64,000 bases of DNA from Flaccisagitta enflata (lineage: Eukaryota > Chaetognatha > Sagittoidea > Aphragmophora). The stretch's first letter is position 1. Each line of letters starts with the position of its first letter. The stretch lies in contig OZ231127.1 in assembly GCA_965153355.1 (NCBI GenBank), positions 16,492,001-16,556,000 of the forward strand, given 5' to 3'. Below, one piece after another: positions 9,430 to 19,632 of this stretch. Under the pieces are notes generated by a model. That model was not told the DNA's origin. It made no database searches and was given only the letters and a program-made list of their open reading frames with translations. A program made the translations under genes and the position numbers.

Positions 9430-10785
9430 AATGATTGAAATTAACATTGGACACATCAATTGCCAGGCTTAGAATTTAATTCATATTCTCCCAGGCAAAT
9501 ATGCTATTAATAATTGTCCCTTTACTGCTCTTTGACATTTGCGCACCCTCGCTGCCACTTATTTCGTGTCACGTGGCCCATCTTAACCCCTTTCATCCAT
9601 TTTTACTGAAAAAGGAAATATCATCAGATTCAAACCTAAACCACAAAGTTTTGAGTTCTGCAACTTACCAATAAATAATCCAAACCGCCAATCTGCATGA
9701 ACAATGAAAGCTGACTCATTCTTAATGAATGATATTTAAGTTAAGTTAAAGTGGCCAATATTGACCTAAAATGACTAAAATGCCTCAAAAGACTGAAATG
9801 ACTTAGATTGATTTAAAATGATAAAAATGACTTGAAATGAACTAAATGGGCTCTATATGACCTAAATTGACTTAAAATGTCCTGAAGTCAATAGACAATA
9901 AAGTGACTTAAATGAGTAAAATGACTACAATGACTTTAAGAGTATATGTTTTCCTAAATTCTAATTCAAGATTCATAGTCCTAGGAAAATTTCCAATCAT
10001 TTGATAGGTCACACCATTTGATAGATATATACTTATAATTTTCTTTTTCTCTGTCGCCATTGGGAAAATGTTGGTTCAAAATATGAAAAGAAGAGAAAAG
10101 TAACAAAAAAAGAAAGACTAAAAACTAACATCGAATAGTAGAAAAAAAAATTCTTCAATCTTAGATTTTATCAGGGGACCTAACACCAAAATAAACAAAG
10201 ATAACAGATTGCCAATATCGACAAAAAGATTTCCTGATAATTGCAGATTTTGTATCTTCACCTAGATCTAAACTTCAGTGACACAAACTTGCCTATAAAA
10301 AAAAGTTTTAAATCATATAAAAGAACGTTTTTTTACAACCCCTTTCCCTAGGTACAGGTACAGTGCCACATGAACCTACCACTATTACTAACCCTGTCAA
10401 GATCTTGATGGGATGTTGATAAGCAGTGACTGCACATTCAAAGAGACAATAGTATATCCTATGCTACTGATTTACAACGCATTCGTAATAAAGAGCAATC
10501 TTCATGTTCAGTGTCTAAGTTTGAGCTTTACCGCTCTTCTGCAATTCAAACGCCGCGCGTTTGATTTTTTTTCTTGAGAAACGCTGAAAAATCAAGATAG
10601 TTGACATACGAATTCAGTGTCGAAAAAAGAGTCCCTTCGGTGCTGATAGAACATCAAATGGAGAATATCATGGCACTTTCGAAGAAAGGTAAAACTGATG
10701 CACACACAAGTTATAGCTTCGGCAAAATAACCAATTTCTTGACTATGGACGAAACAATTTTGTTTTTGTTGTTTTAAACAGTTCC
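9430..10785. other. Large intron (B-C), mostly unique sequence
   Basis: No exon is supported. At about 9745-9945 there is a loose tandem of a 10-15-bp unit (AAATGACTTAAAATGAC type). The remainder is AT-rich. Confidence 0.4.
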
Positions 10786-10876
10786 GTTAGCAGAAACTCA
10801 TCAACGACGATGGCAGTAGTTGGCTGGGGTTCTTAGATTCAGAATAAACATCTGTGATACTGAATGGATTTAAGTC

Positions 10877-11090
10877 AAAAACAACAACAACAACAACAAC
10901 AACAACGACGACAATGACAATGACAACGGCAACAGCAACAACAACAACCACGGCAACAACAACTACGGCAACAACAGCTACGGCGACAACAACTACGGCA
11001 ACAACGGCAACAACTACGGCAACAACAACTTCGGCGACAACAACTACGGCGACAACAACTATGGCGACAACAACTACGGCAACAACAATG
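10877..11090. repeat. AAC/GGC triplet-rich array
   Basis: ACAACAACAAC passes into a higher-order repeat of about 15-18 bp (CAACAACTACGGCAACAA). It is intronic for the minus-strand gene. Confidence 0.85.
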
Positions 11091-11356
11091 ATGTTGATAT
11101 GAACGATGACCACGGCAGGAGCTGAAGCGGCAACTGTAGCATAAGCGGCAGTGGCGTTAATGAACAAATAAAATGAACTGTTTCGGAGGAAGCCTGTCAT
11201 CTTTAGAAGAAGCAATTTACCTTTTTGCTTGATTCTCAATGTCATGAATTGGCGTTTGTCTTGCTGATCAGCTTTTTTTCTTCTTGCCACGAAAAATTTG
11301 AAAAAAAGTTTAATAGAATATAAGTTAAAACTTAAATTTTTCTTGTCATATCTTTA

Positions 11357-11600
11357 TTAGTCGCTGCCTAAGCGACTCTATAAGAGGGTGTGTCCCTTGG
11401 TCTGTCTGTCTGTCACGAGAGAATTTCGATGACGCAAAATCGACTGAAAAACGGATTTCTGACCATCACAGCTCCTGCCTGGCGTCAATACAGCCCCCGC
11501 CCACTCATATACTGCCCCTGCCCACTCGCGTTACTGCCCCTGCCCACCAGCAGCGACTACGGATTGGCCGTGCTTTCTCTGTCTTTCTACTGATCACCAT
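11357..11600 (+). mobile_element. F2b element (AGTCGCTGCCTAAGCGACT head)
   Basis: The head is followed by TATAAGAGGGTGTGTCCCTT, TCTGTCTGTC, CGATGACGCAAAATCGACTG, CCCCCGCCCACTC blocks and the end AGCGACTACGGATTGGCC. It matches the copy at 41530-41748 along its whole length, defining a subfamily. Confidence 0.8.
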
Positions 11601-11650
11601 GTGTGCAACAAGTAACGCGGGTTTGCCTACCTGTCACGAGTTGGTGGGAA

Positions 11651-11651
<1 letters not shown>

Positions 11652-11699
<48 letters not shown>

Positions 11700-11780
11700 T
11701 TACACACACACTTTTACACACACACATACTTTTTACACACACACACACACACACTTTTACACACACACACACACACACAC

Positions 11781-11847
<67 letters not shown>
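11652..11847. repeat. CA dinucleotide array with TTTTACA interruptions
   Basis: Long CA runs separated by five ACTTTTACAC-type interruptions. Slippage-prone simple sequence, and also the target of the adjacent foldback element. Confidence 0.95.
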
Positions 11848-11851
<4 letters not shown>

Positions 11852-12425
11852 GTAGACGTCGTCTAGACTTGGAAATACGGGGGAATTCATTACAGGAAGA
11901 CAAATAAACTTGAAAGTTTAATATTTGGAATATAAACTAATAAAAGGATGCGTTATTACCCATGGGTGATGGTTGCCATGGAAATACATTTCCAAGTATT
12001 TACGCTAAAGTATCAAAATTTTGAGAAATTTTTTGAGGGAACATTGTTTAAAATAAAATTTGCTACAACTTTCCCACAATATGTTCTGTAAGAATATCGC
12101 TTGTTTGGCGGTTGCTAGGGAGCATCATAGGGTTGTCACACATAGTTACGCTCCCTAACAACAGCCAAACTAGCAATATTCTTACCAAAAATATTGTGGG
12201 AAAGTTGTAGCAAATTTTATTCTAAACAATGTTCCCTCAAAAAATTTCTCAAAATTTTGATACTTTAGCGTGAATAGATAGAAATGTGTTTCCATGGCAA
12301 CCAACACCCATGGGCAACAAAGCATCCTTTTATTAATCTATATTCTAAATATCAGCCTCTTAAGTATATTTGTCTTCCTGTAATGAATTCCCCCGTATTT
12401 CCGAGTCTAGACGACATCTACTGTA
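11848..12425. mobile_element. 578-bp foldback element with near-complete inverted arms
   Basis: The left arm from TACAGTAGACGTCGTCTAGA and the right arm ending TCTAGACGACATCTACTGTA are complementary over about 270 bp each, with a loop of about 25 bp near 12123-12149. TA bounds both ends, inside CA-rich flanks (ACACA/TA and TA/CACACA). This suggests a mariner/pogo-type MITE inserted into the CA array. No ORF. Confidence 0.9.
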
Positions 12426-12916
12426 CACACAACCGCGTTTTCAAGCCAGAGCGTGAGCAACTGACTGATGGGCCAATGGACCGACAGACACCAAATCATC
12501 TAGAAGTCATTAGTCCGTGATTAAAAGAAATATTCTTTATCCAATGGAACAAGCTTTGATGATGGCGGGGGGAGGCATGGCAGAGGCAGTTACGGCTGTT
12601 TTACGCTTGTAGACTCATCACAGATAGACTTAGATAGATATAAACCTTCGCTCGTCTTCGCCAGTCAAGAGGAATTTTCCTATTCAACTTTTTAAGGTGG
12701 CCGGTCCGAAGATGGTTATCGCATTTCTACTTTTTCTTTTTTTTATTACTATCAAATTTTACATCATTAGAATGCCCAGCGTTTAAGCTTTCCTCTGTTT
12801 TATTTATATAATACTCCTAATAGTTTAGATGTATTGATCAAAAGAAGAAACACTATTCATGATTTCATGAGCGCTCAAGCGTGAAATACGCCGAGAACGA
12901 AACGTGTTCTTAATTT

Positions 12917-13572
12917 GTAGTTGCGGACACGCCACTCTATAAGAGGCTTTGTCCGTCCGTTCGTCCGTCCTTCATTTGGTCCATCGGTCCGACGGTGAGC
13001 ACAAGTCGAAAAGTGGAATAGTCACAAAAGCATTAGATGGTCAGCGGTACCCGTTGCCCCTAAGTGAGTGTATGATGGTGTGAGATGGTGAGAGGGGCAG
13101 CGGCCCCGAAGGAGCCGATGACCTATGCTGTTTTTATTTGAGCCTGGAGGCTGGAATAGGGGCCTTGAAGCTGGGATTTGAGCTTAGAGGCAGGGATTTG
13201 AGCCTCTTGGCTGAGATTTGAGCCTCACACTAGGATTTGAGCCTTAAGGTTGGAATTGGAGCCTCAAAGTTGGGATTTGGGCCTTGAGGCTGGGAATTGG
13301 GCCTTGAGGCTGGGATTTGGGCCTTGAGGCTAGGATTTGGGGCTCGAGGCTGAAAGCGGGGGTACAGAGGAGGAGGAGGAAGGAGGAGGAGAGGGAGGAG
13401 AATTTCTCCTGGTGAAAGCATGGGTCATCGGCCCCTTTTCCCCGCTGCCCAAAAACGAGCGTTTTGAAGCTTATTGTGTATATTTCTATGTTGGAGAGGG
13501 TGTTGGGTGTGGATGGAGGTTGGCTGCCCCTGCCAACCCGTCCGCAACGATATTGTGACCCCGTGTCACTTG
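12917..13572 (+). mobile_element. F2 element interrupted by an F1 element
   Basis: The 5' part (TAGTTGCGGACACGCCACT through GAGCACAAGTCGAAAAGTGG) and 3' part (CGAGCGTTTTGAAGC, GTGTTGGGTGTGGATGG, CCGTCCGCAACGATATTG, CACTTGTT) match the copy at 3211-3485. The F1 copy at 13017-13455 separates them. Confidence 0.85.
13017..13455 (+). mobile_element. F1 element, complete, inside an F2 element
   Basis: The head AATAGTCACAAAAGCATTAG, GGTCAGCGGTACCCGTT and stem GCCCCT/AGGGGC lead to the arm GGGCAGCGGCCCCGAAGGAG. Next come GATGACCTATGCTG, an array of about ten 20-bp units (TTGAGGCTGGGATTTGGGCC) and the opposite arm ending CCGCTGCCCAAAAA. The flanking F2 sequence shows the ends to within a few bases. 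Confidence 0.85.
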
Positions 13573-14470
13573 TTTTCTCCAAGTGTAAGTGACTTTTTTA
13601 CCCAAACTTTCAAAGCTCATATCTCTTGAACGGATTGACCGATTGACTTGATTTTTTGTATGGTAATATCACATGACCTTGTCTACTGATGTGTGAAGTT
13701 TCAAGAAGTTTCAGTAAGTATAACCACCCGAAACAGCTTTACCTACCCAAAAATTTCAAATAAGCATAGCTATAACAATATTCTTAAAAAATTTCCGAAA
13801 TTTTGCTTGAACAACCATCCAACCCTTGGACAAATCCTGAGTAAGTTTTACGGCGATCATGTAATATTTAACTGTGGCCGTAATCGCATTAAACTTTTTT
13901 TCACATTGTCAAAAACACAAAATTCATCAAAGTTGTTCATGTGTTTGCCTGTCATGACTACCTTGAACAATTTTCAGTGAGCGGTCTTATGTATAAATAT
14001 TACATGTTTAAAATTTTATGCAGATATCTCTTACCGTTCGAAAGATATAAATATCTTAAAAAAGTATGAACGTAGAAACCGCGAGGCAGTCTTTCATCAC
14101 TGCAGAGGCAAGACACGACACGAGACGAACATTTTGGCTGAAACAACATGCGGTCGTGTTTTAAGAAAAAGTCGTACCATTCTCTCGGATTTTATTTTAG
14201 CCATGATTTGATAAAAAAATATTCATACCTAATGAATTATTAATGATAGAATCATGAGATTTAAAATATACCATATTCCCAACAAAGCGCCTACCCATGA
14301 AAAAAATCAAGTCCATAGAACAAACAGAGCGGATTCTAGGTCAAAGTCTTAACTTTGATCTAGAAGCCGCTCTGGTCGCTCTTTACGCACTGGTTTTTTC
14401 ATAGTTAGGCGTTACATCATCATTCATCAGTGAATGTATTAGAGCTATTCAGACTTGACAAGTTCCTTTT
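13573..14470. other. Intron or intergenic, nothing recognised
   Basis: AT-rich apparently unique DNA. One open frame at 13693-13980 plus has no splice or codon support. A TCTAGGTCAAAG..CTTTGATCTAGA inverted pair lies near 14336-14366. Confidence 0.35.
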
Positions 14471-14479
14471 TACTGATTT

Positions 14480-14825
14480 TCAACGCGCTTGTAAGTTGAA
14501 AGAGGGTTTGTCCTTTGGTTGGTCCGACACACTCAAGTTGCAATCGCAAAAAGTGCGCATTTATTATACACTTTTTCTCACATGAGAATGTCATTTTTTG
14601 GGCGAGCCTGTAATATTCTTAAGTTCTACGCTGATTTGAGGCTGGTGCGCGGTTCGTCTGTTCGCCCAAAAAATTTGAATTGAAAATTCTGAAAACGCAC
14701 ATTTGTGATGCTGCAGTTGGGATTCTCTACATGTGAGCGTGCTTTGGGGATGGAGGGGGGTGTGGATGGGGGTTGTACACCCAGTCCGTTCCGTCCGCAA
14801 CAATACTGTACCCCGCGTTACTTTT
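14480..14825 (+). mobile_element. Degenerate F2 element
   Basis: CGCTTGTAAGTTGAAAGAGG, TTTGTCCTTTGGTTGGTCCG and, 200 bp on, GGGGGTGTGGATGGGGGTTG with CCGTCCGCAACAATACTG follow the order of the long F2 subfamily. The middle is replaced by unrelated sequence. Confidence 0.5.
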
Positions 14826-14878
14826 TGGAAAATCTCACTTAAATAGTCAGTCATTGGTCGTTGAGACTATGGGTGGGT

Positions 14879-15178
14879 CGCTGTTGCTGGTAGTAGATAG
14901 CCGCTGCCGGTATTAGGTCACTGAGGCCGGGATTAGGTCGCTAATGTCGATCAAGATTAGGTCGCTGATGCTATGATTTGGTCACTGATGCCGGAAAAGG
15001 TCACGGAGGCCGAGGTTAGGTCGCCGAGGCCAGGATTAGGTCGCCGAGGCCCGGATTAGGTCACCGAGGTTGGGATTAAGTCGCCGAGGTTGGGATTAGG
15101 TCGCCGAGGTTGGGATTAAGTCGCCGAGGTTGGGATTAGGTCGCCAAGGCCGGAATTAGGTCGCCGAGGCCGAGATTA
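14879..15178. repeat. 20-bp minisatellite (GATTAGGTCGCCGAGGTTGG)
   Basis: About fifteen tandem units, increasingly regular to the right. Period exactly 20 in the best-preserved part. Confidence 0.9.
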
Positions 15179-15458
15179 CGCGCGCGGCTGTTACGCGTCT
15201 ATCAAGCGTCACCCGCGGCCTAATCAGTAACCACACGTGGCTGTAACGCGTCACGCGTGGATGCTACGCGCCAGGCGTGGCTGCCACGCGTCACGCGCGG
15301 CTGCTACACGCCACGCCCGGCTGCTACGTGTCATGCGCGGCTGCTACGCGCCACACCCAGCTGCTACGTGTCACGCGCGGCTGCTATGCGTCACGCGCGG
15401 CTGTTACGCGTCACGCGCGGCTGTTACGCGTCACGCGCGGCTGTTATGTGTCAAGTAG
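15179..15458. repeat. 20-bp minisatellite (TCACGCGCGGCTGTTACGCG)
   Basis: About fourteen GC-rich units abut the previous array without a gap. The unit sequence is unrelated but the period is again 20. Three overlapping plus-strand reading frames across it are repeat artefacts. Confidence 0.92.
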
Positions 15459-15977
15459 GGTAAAAGCACGTAATGTGTGGACTTATTCTACCATGATTTT
15501 TTTCAATGTGTTTTATTTTTGAATATGTTCTAAGTTAGATTGTATTGTTTAGTTTTTTAATGTTATATTTCATTTCCTAATGATTTGTTTTGTTTTCGAA
15601 TATTATGTTTTATTTTCTCATTTTATTTTATGTTTTTCCTGATATCTTTTTATGTCTTGTTTTCGAATATTTTGTTTATTTTCACATTTTCTTATGTTTT
15701 TACCCATATTTCTTAACGTTTTGTTGTGCTTTGTAATGTTTTGCTTTGTTTATTTTGCCATAGAAATATGTGAACGCGATAGAAAAGCATCCAAAAGCAT
15801 CCAAAACCAACCATGCTCGATTATGGAGAGAAAAAAAGTCCAGTGACCAGCTGGACGCGAACTTGTGACCTTTTCAATTGAACCAAAATATCAAAAGCGC
15901 AATTCTCCTCCATCTAAGTTCTGGTCTCATCGTCTCTTTAAGATTTAGATGCTTTTGTCTTGTGAGAAAGAACATGT

Positions 15978-16060
15978 GCTCCCATAGCTTAATAGTTAGA
16001 GCATCGCGGTGAGAGTCCAAACATTGCGATGCATCGTGGGTTCGATTCCCACTGGCAGCA
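15978..16060 (+). tRNA. tRNA-like gene or tRNA-derived locus with enlarged anticodon loop
   Basis: The acceptor GCTCCCA pairs with TGGCAGC (one C:C mismatch). T8-A9 and a D arm GCTT/GAGC follow. The anticodon stem TCGCG/TGCGA encloses 16 nt, where 7 are expected. The T arm GTGGG-TTCGATT-CCCAC is perfect and contains a canonical B box (GGTTCGATTCC); TAGCTTAATAGTTAGAGC is a fair A box. TTTT at about 16065 could stop pol III. The long loop could be a 9-nt intron, reading as anticodon GAG, but Leu tRNAs normally have a long variable arm and this has none. A pseudogene or tRNA-derived SINE head is equally possible. Confidence 0.55.
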
Positions 16061-16618
16061 TTTATTTTATTGCATAGGGCAACAGACGTATTTGGACTGT
16101 AAGGGGAAAAAAGAATTTGAAAGGGGGAACTGAATGAGGGTTATGGGGGTAAGTGAATGGGGGTTATGAGGGAGTGCAAATGGGGGTAATAAAGGAAGAC
16201 AATTGGGGGTAAGGAAATATGGGGTAGAAAGAAGAACGGTAAGAGGTAGTTTCACTCTATGATAAAAATGGGTTTGTTTACTTCCAAAAATAAACAAAAA
16301 AGCAAAATGATCATTCAAAATCTGCCATGAATGGACCGTTCCACCAGTGATCATTATCATTTCCCTCTAACCTGTTGGGGAACATTTGCCGCTGTAATAA
16401 TTTCCCGTTTCACGTCCTTTACGAAGTTTTGTTTTTGGGAAGCAATTACTCCAATACGAATCATAAGTAAATCCTAAAGGGTAACTTCTCAATGAGATGA
16501 TGAACAATTCTTTAGTAGGTTTATTAGTAAAAAGCTTATTAATTGAATTTGGGAGCGGTTAAATGCCCCTTGGATGTGTCAAGCAGGTGAAACTACATAT
16601 ACATATACAAGTCCAATT

Positions 16619-17408
16619 ACAGGGTGTTTCAAGTGTTTTACTCTTTAAGGAATCGTCATAGCTTTTCCACTAGAAAAGCTATTCCATTTCTGAAAAAAGG
16701 TCTGAATAGATATTCGAGTGCAGTTTTTTTATGTCACCCTTTTTTTTTTCTTTGCGTTCTAGCTTGGGAGCTACGGGAGTTTAAAATAAACAACATTATC
16801 TAGTCAACAAACCATGGTAAAAAAAAATGTACAACTTGTTTAACTAGTTTCTGTTTAACTATGGGCCTGAACTACAGAAAATCCATGACTGTTTAAAAGC
16901 TCTGCAAAAAATGTTCATTATACAGTTGAACCTCGCTCCAACGGACCCGTTTTTAACGGAATTCCGCCTTTAACAGATAATAATTCATGGTCCCTTTGGC
17001 CTATTTTCTTTTATTTCCTATGTTGGCTAAAACCGAATTCTGCCTATAACAGATAAAAATTTTTGGTCCCTTGAAATCCGTTGGAGCGGGATTCAACTGT
17101 ATGTTTTTTTCTTATAAGACAATCCAGCTATGAATTTTCTATAAAAGATCAAGAACTAACTCGATTTGTTTTATTCCTATGTTACAAATTGTAACTTACA
17201 ATAAAGATAACCCATGAAAATCAGGTGGTACTGATTTTTCAAATTCTGGACCACCTGTCTTCATTCTTCTGCGATTTCTAAACGGATGGAGATATGACAA
17301 CCAGCAAAGTCTAATTGGAAAGATCTTTCGTAGAGCTTCAAAATGGTCAAAGATTTTGCTATGTCTTTCTCATTGCTTGGATGTGAAATACTAAGAAAAG
17401 TAGTTTGC

Positions 17409-17439
<31 letters not shown>

Positions 17440-17654
17440 CACAGTTATCCAGATTAAAGATGCAGGCTGGATATGGTTGTTTTCTTCAAACTTACTTAGA
17501 GGGCATATTTAAAAGCGCAGGTATAAAAAAATTGGTGACATAAAAAAAACTGCACTTCAAGATCTATTCAGACCTTTTTTCAGAATTGGATTACCTTTTC
17601 TAGGAGAAAAGATATGTCGATTCCTTAATGAGCAAAAGACTTGAAACACCCTGT
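16619..17654. mobile_element. 1-kb element with long (about 120 bp) inverted repeats
   Basis: The left end ACAGGGTGTTTCAAGTGTTT and right end ACTTGAAACACCCTGT are the tips of arms that stay complementary through AAAAAAGGTCTGAATAGAT to GTGCAGTTTTTTT. The interior has no intact ORF and contains another MITE (16921-17101) and a 30-bp T run. The superfamily is unclear. Its right tip lies 7 bp from the exon B donor. Confidence 0.85.
16921..17101. mobile_element. Short pogo/Tigger-type MITE
   Basis: TACAGTTGAACCTCGCTCCA at the left and TGGAGCGGGATTCAACTGTA at the right are inverted repeats bounded by TA. TTCCGCCTTTAACAGATAA / TCTGCCTATAACAGATAA repeats inside. CAGTTGAACCTCGCT resembles pogo/Tigger termini. 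Confidence 0.88.
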
Positions 17655-17661
17655 GCATTAC

Positions 17662-17796
17662 CTACGCAATCCGGGAACCTGTTGACGCAGTGTCGCTCGC
17701 AGTCGGCGACTGAGGTAACATATTCTATCTTCTCAATATCGAAATCATGGTATTTCCAGTTTTTCTCGATCACGCACGTCACATCTGACGTAAAAT
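17662..17796 (-). CDS. Exon B: PAN/apple-like Cys-rich segment
   Basis: The acceptor CATTTTTCCCCGGCAG and donor TAG|GTAATG frame 135 nt (2 + 44 codons + 1). The leading AT completes GAT (Asp) with the final G of exon A. The trailing G joins GT of exon C to make Gly, so both introns are phase 1. The protein reads FTSDVTCVIEKNWKYHDF and then YVTSVADCERHCVNRFPDC. The latter resembles the second half of PAN/apple domains (V.S...C...C......C). That assignment is mine from pattern alone. Such domains mediate protein or sugar contacts outside the cell. Confidence 0.75.
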
Positions 17797-17938
17797 CTGC
17801 CGGGGAAAAATGCAGTGCTCTACTTCACTTCTGCATCAATCAGCTTGGTAATTAAAATTGCTAATATCGACGACTGCCCCTTTCGGTGTTGTTAACAACG
17901 CCGACTTTAGTGATTTCTATGGCACTATGATAAATGTA

Positions 17939-18415
17939 ATAGTCGCAAAAGCGTTAGATGGTCAGCGGTACCCGTGCCCTGCTTAAGTAAGCTGTGGTTG
18001 AGGTTGAGGGGGGTGCAGGGCAGCAACCCTGAAGGGGTTGATGACCTATGCTTTCACACATATGGAGAATTTTCTCCTCCTCCTCCTCCGTCCATTCCCC
18101 CCCTCCACCCCGCCCCCAGGCCCATATCTCAGCCTGGAGGCCCTTATCCCAGCCTCAAGGCCCAAATTCCAGTCTTGAGGCCCAAATCCCTAGAGACTGG
18201 AATCTGGGCCTTGGGGTGGGATTTGGGCCTTGAGGGTGGGAATTGGGCCTCAAGACTGGGATTTAGGCTTTGAGGCTAAGATATGGGCCTCCAGGTTGAG
18301 ATAAGGGCCTGGGGGCTGGGTGGAGGGGGGGTATGGACGGAGGAGAAGAGGGAGAAAATTCCCCATATGTGTGAAAGCATAGGTCATCCACCCCTTTGGG
18401 GCCGCTGCCCAAAAA
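17939..18415 (+). mobile_element. F1 element in the A-B intron, with inverted array
   Basis: The head AATAGTCGCAAAAGCGTTAG and stem GCCCTGC/GCAGGGC lead to an arm with GATGACCTATGCTTTCACAC. The array switches strand near 18190, from GCCTCAAGGCCCAAATTCCA to GGGCCTTGAGGGTGGGAATT. The right arm ends GGGGCCGCTGCCCAAAAAGC. The whole body is therefore a large imperfect palindrome. Confidence 0.85.
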
Positions 18416-18602
18416 GCGAAAAAAAAAACATGTTTTTTTTTTCAATTTTACACATAATACGTCCTCTTCGATTCTCTCTATATTTTGGTCAAATATGCCG
18501 CTAGGGGTCATGCACTAAAGCAAAAAAAAATTTGGAATACTCATCTCTAGACTCTAATTGTGGAAAACATGGTTAAAATGATTTGTTGTTAAGATTGTGT
18601 CG

Positions 18603-18605
<3 letters not shown>

Positions 18606-18698
<93 letters not shown>
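18606..18698. repeat. CT/GA dinucleotide array
   Basis: About 46 CT units. On the gene strand it is a GA tract starting about 20 bp after the exon A donor. Confidence 0.95.
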
Positions 18699-18701
<3 letters not shown>

Positions 18702-18722
18702 AAACTGAATATCTTCACTCAC

Positions 18723-19031
18723 CCAGCACGTTGATGTCGTCCCCATCGGCGCCTTTTACTTTGACCAATACTTGGGTCCCAATCTCGAGGATCCCTGATG
18801 GGTATTTGTTCGGGAAAAGTCTTTTTCTTTCCATGTATTGATACTTTTGCTCTTGCCGATAATCGTCGTAAGTTATATTGTATAAATATCGCGTTAGAGT
18901 CGCCTCTCGCCATTGACTGAAATACACGCCTGGAGGATAACGGCAGAAATTCTTTTGTTTGGACATATAATTCTTGAGAATCTTCAAGTTAAGCGGTGAT
19001 GAAGTTTTTCCCCAATTTAACCAACAAAACT
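18723..19031 (-). CDS. Exon A: upstream ectodomain exon
   Basis: The donor CTGG|GTGAGT at 18722 is strong and leaves phase 1, matching exon B. The frame is open upstream to a stop near 19033. The 5' boundary is uncertain: an AG at 19033-19032 gives a phase-1 start, and AGs closer in are possible. The protein runs FCWLNWGKTSSPLNLKILK, then NFCRYPPGVYFSQW, the sequon NITY, a basic YMERKRLFPNKYPSG and GTQVLVKVKGADGDDINVL. I recognise no family. The (CT)n array follows the donor by about 20 bp. Confidence 0.65.
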
Positions 19032-19213
19032 CTCATAATAGCGACCTAAAGGATGTTTTGTTTCGCTTATGAAATTTCGTTATGAAATCGATGTGGGTTT
19101 CAAAAACGTAAAATTAATCAAGATCAAATAAAAGCTGTAAAACACAAACGGTTGCTTGAACATACTTGTAGTCAATCAAATACGTCAGAATTAGCCGTTC
19201 TGCATGTTTCAAA

Positions 19214-19313
19214 CGTTTGCGTGAGCAACCAACCGATCAACCGACCGGCAGACCGACCGACCGGCAAACCGACTGACATTACCCCTTATAGAAGTGCGAG
19301 GACGCACTTTTAA
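19214..19313 (-). mobile_element. F2d fragment
   Basis: Minus-strand head: CCTTATAGAAGTGCGAGGACGC then TTTTAAAAA, with a CCGACCGACCGG tract. It matches the AGATGCGTCC head at 62007. Confidence 0.6.
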
Positions 19314-19314
19314 A

Positions 19315-19477
19315 AACAAGGTCAGATACACAGCAAGACCGTCGCGGACGGTTGGACAGGAAAAGTGATGCCAAAACCGCTAGCAATTTAAAATTGTTAT
19401 GGATCGACGAACGGACGAACCAAAGGTCGAACAGACCCACACGACAAGGTGTAGAGTCGCGTGTCCGTGACTAAAAA
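19315..19477 (-). mobile_element. F2 element
   Basis: AACAAGGTCAGATACACAGC, ACCGTCGCGGACGGTTGG, GATCGACGAACGGACG, then CAAGGTGTAGAGTCGCGTG and TGACTAAAAA. A complete, mildly decayed copy on the minus strand. Confidence 0.8.
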
Positions 19478-19498
19478 TGCAAAGAGGTAAAATCGTAC

Positions 19499-19558
19499 CT
19501 ACGGCTTCGTTTTTGACAAGAACTTTTGACTTGTCTGCCGGCGTTAAAAAAGTCTCTT
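19499..19558 (-). CDS. Possible short upstream exon of the split gene
   Basis: A strong pyrimidine tract (TTTTCTTCGTCTTGATTTCT) ends at CCACCAAAG, and the donor GTAG|GTACGA is good. The 60 nt fit a symmetrical phase-1 exon encoding ETFLTPADKSKVLVKNEAV, which would join in phase to exon A starting at 19031. Support is splice context only. Confidence 0.4.
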
Positions 19559-19632
19559 CTTTGGTGGGAGAAATCAAGACGAAGAAAAGAGGTAAGCAAA
19601 ACGGAATCCAACGAAGGACCAGATGGTGATAT

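Noticed and set aside
10787-11290. Minus-strand frame starting ARRKKADQQDKRQFMTLRIK
   Set aside because: About 20 non-repetitive codons before a GTAAAT, but including it would break the exon B to C phase match, and the rest of the frame is the AAC/GGC array.
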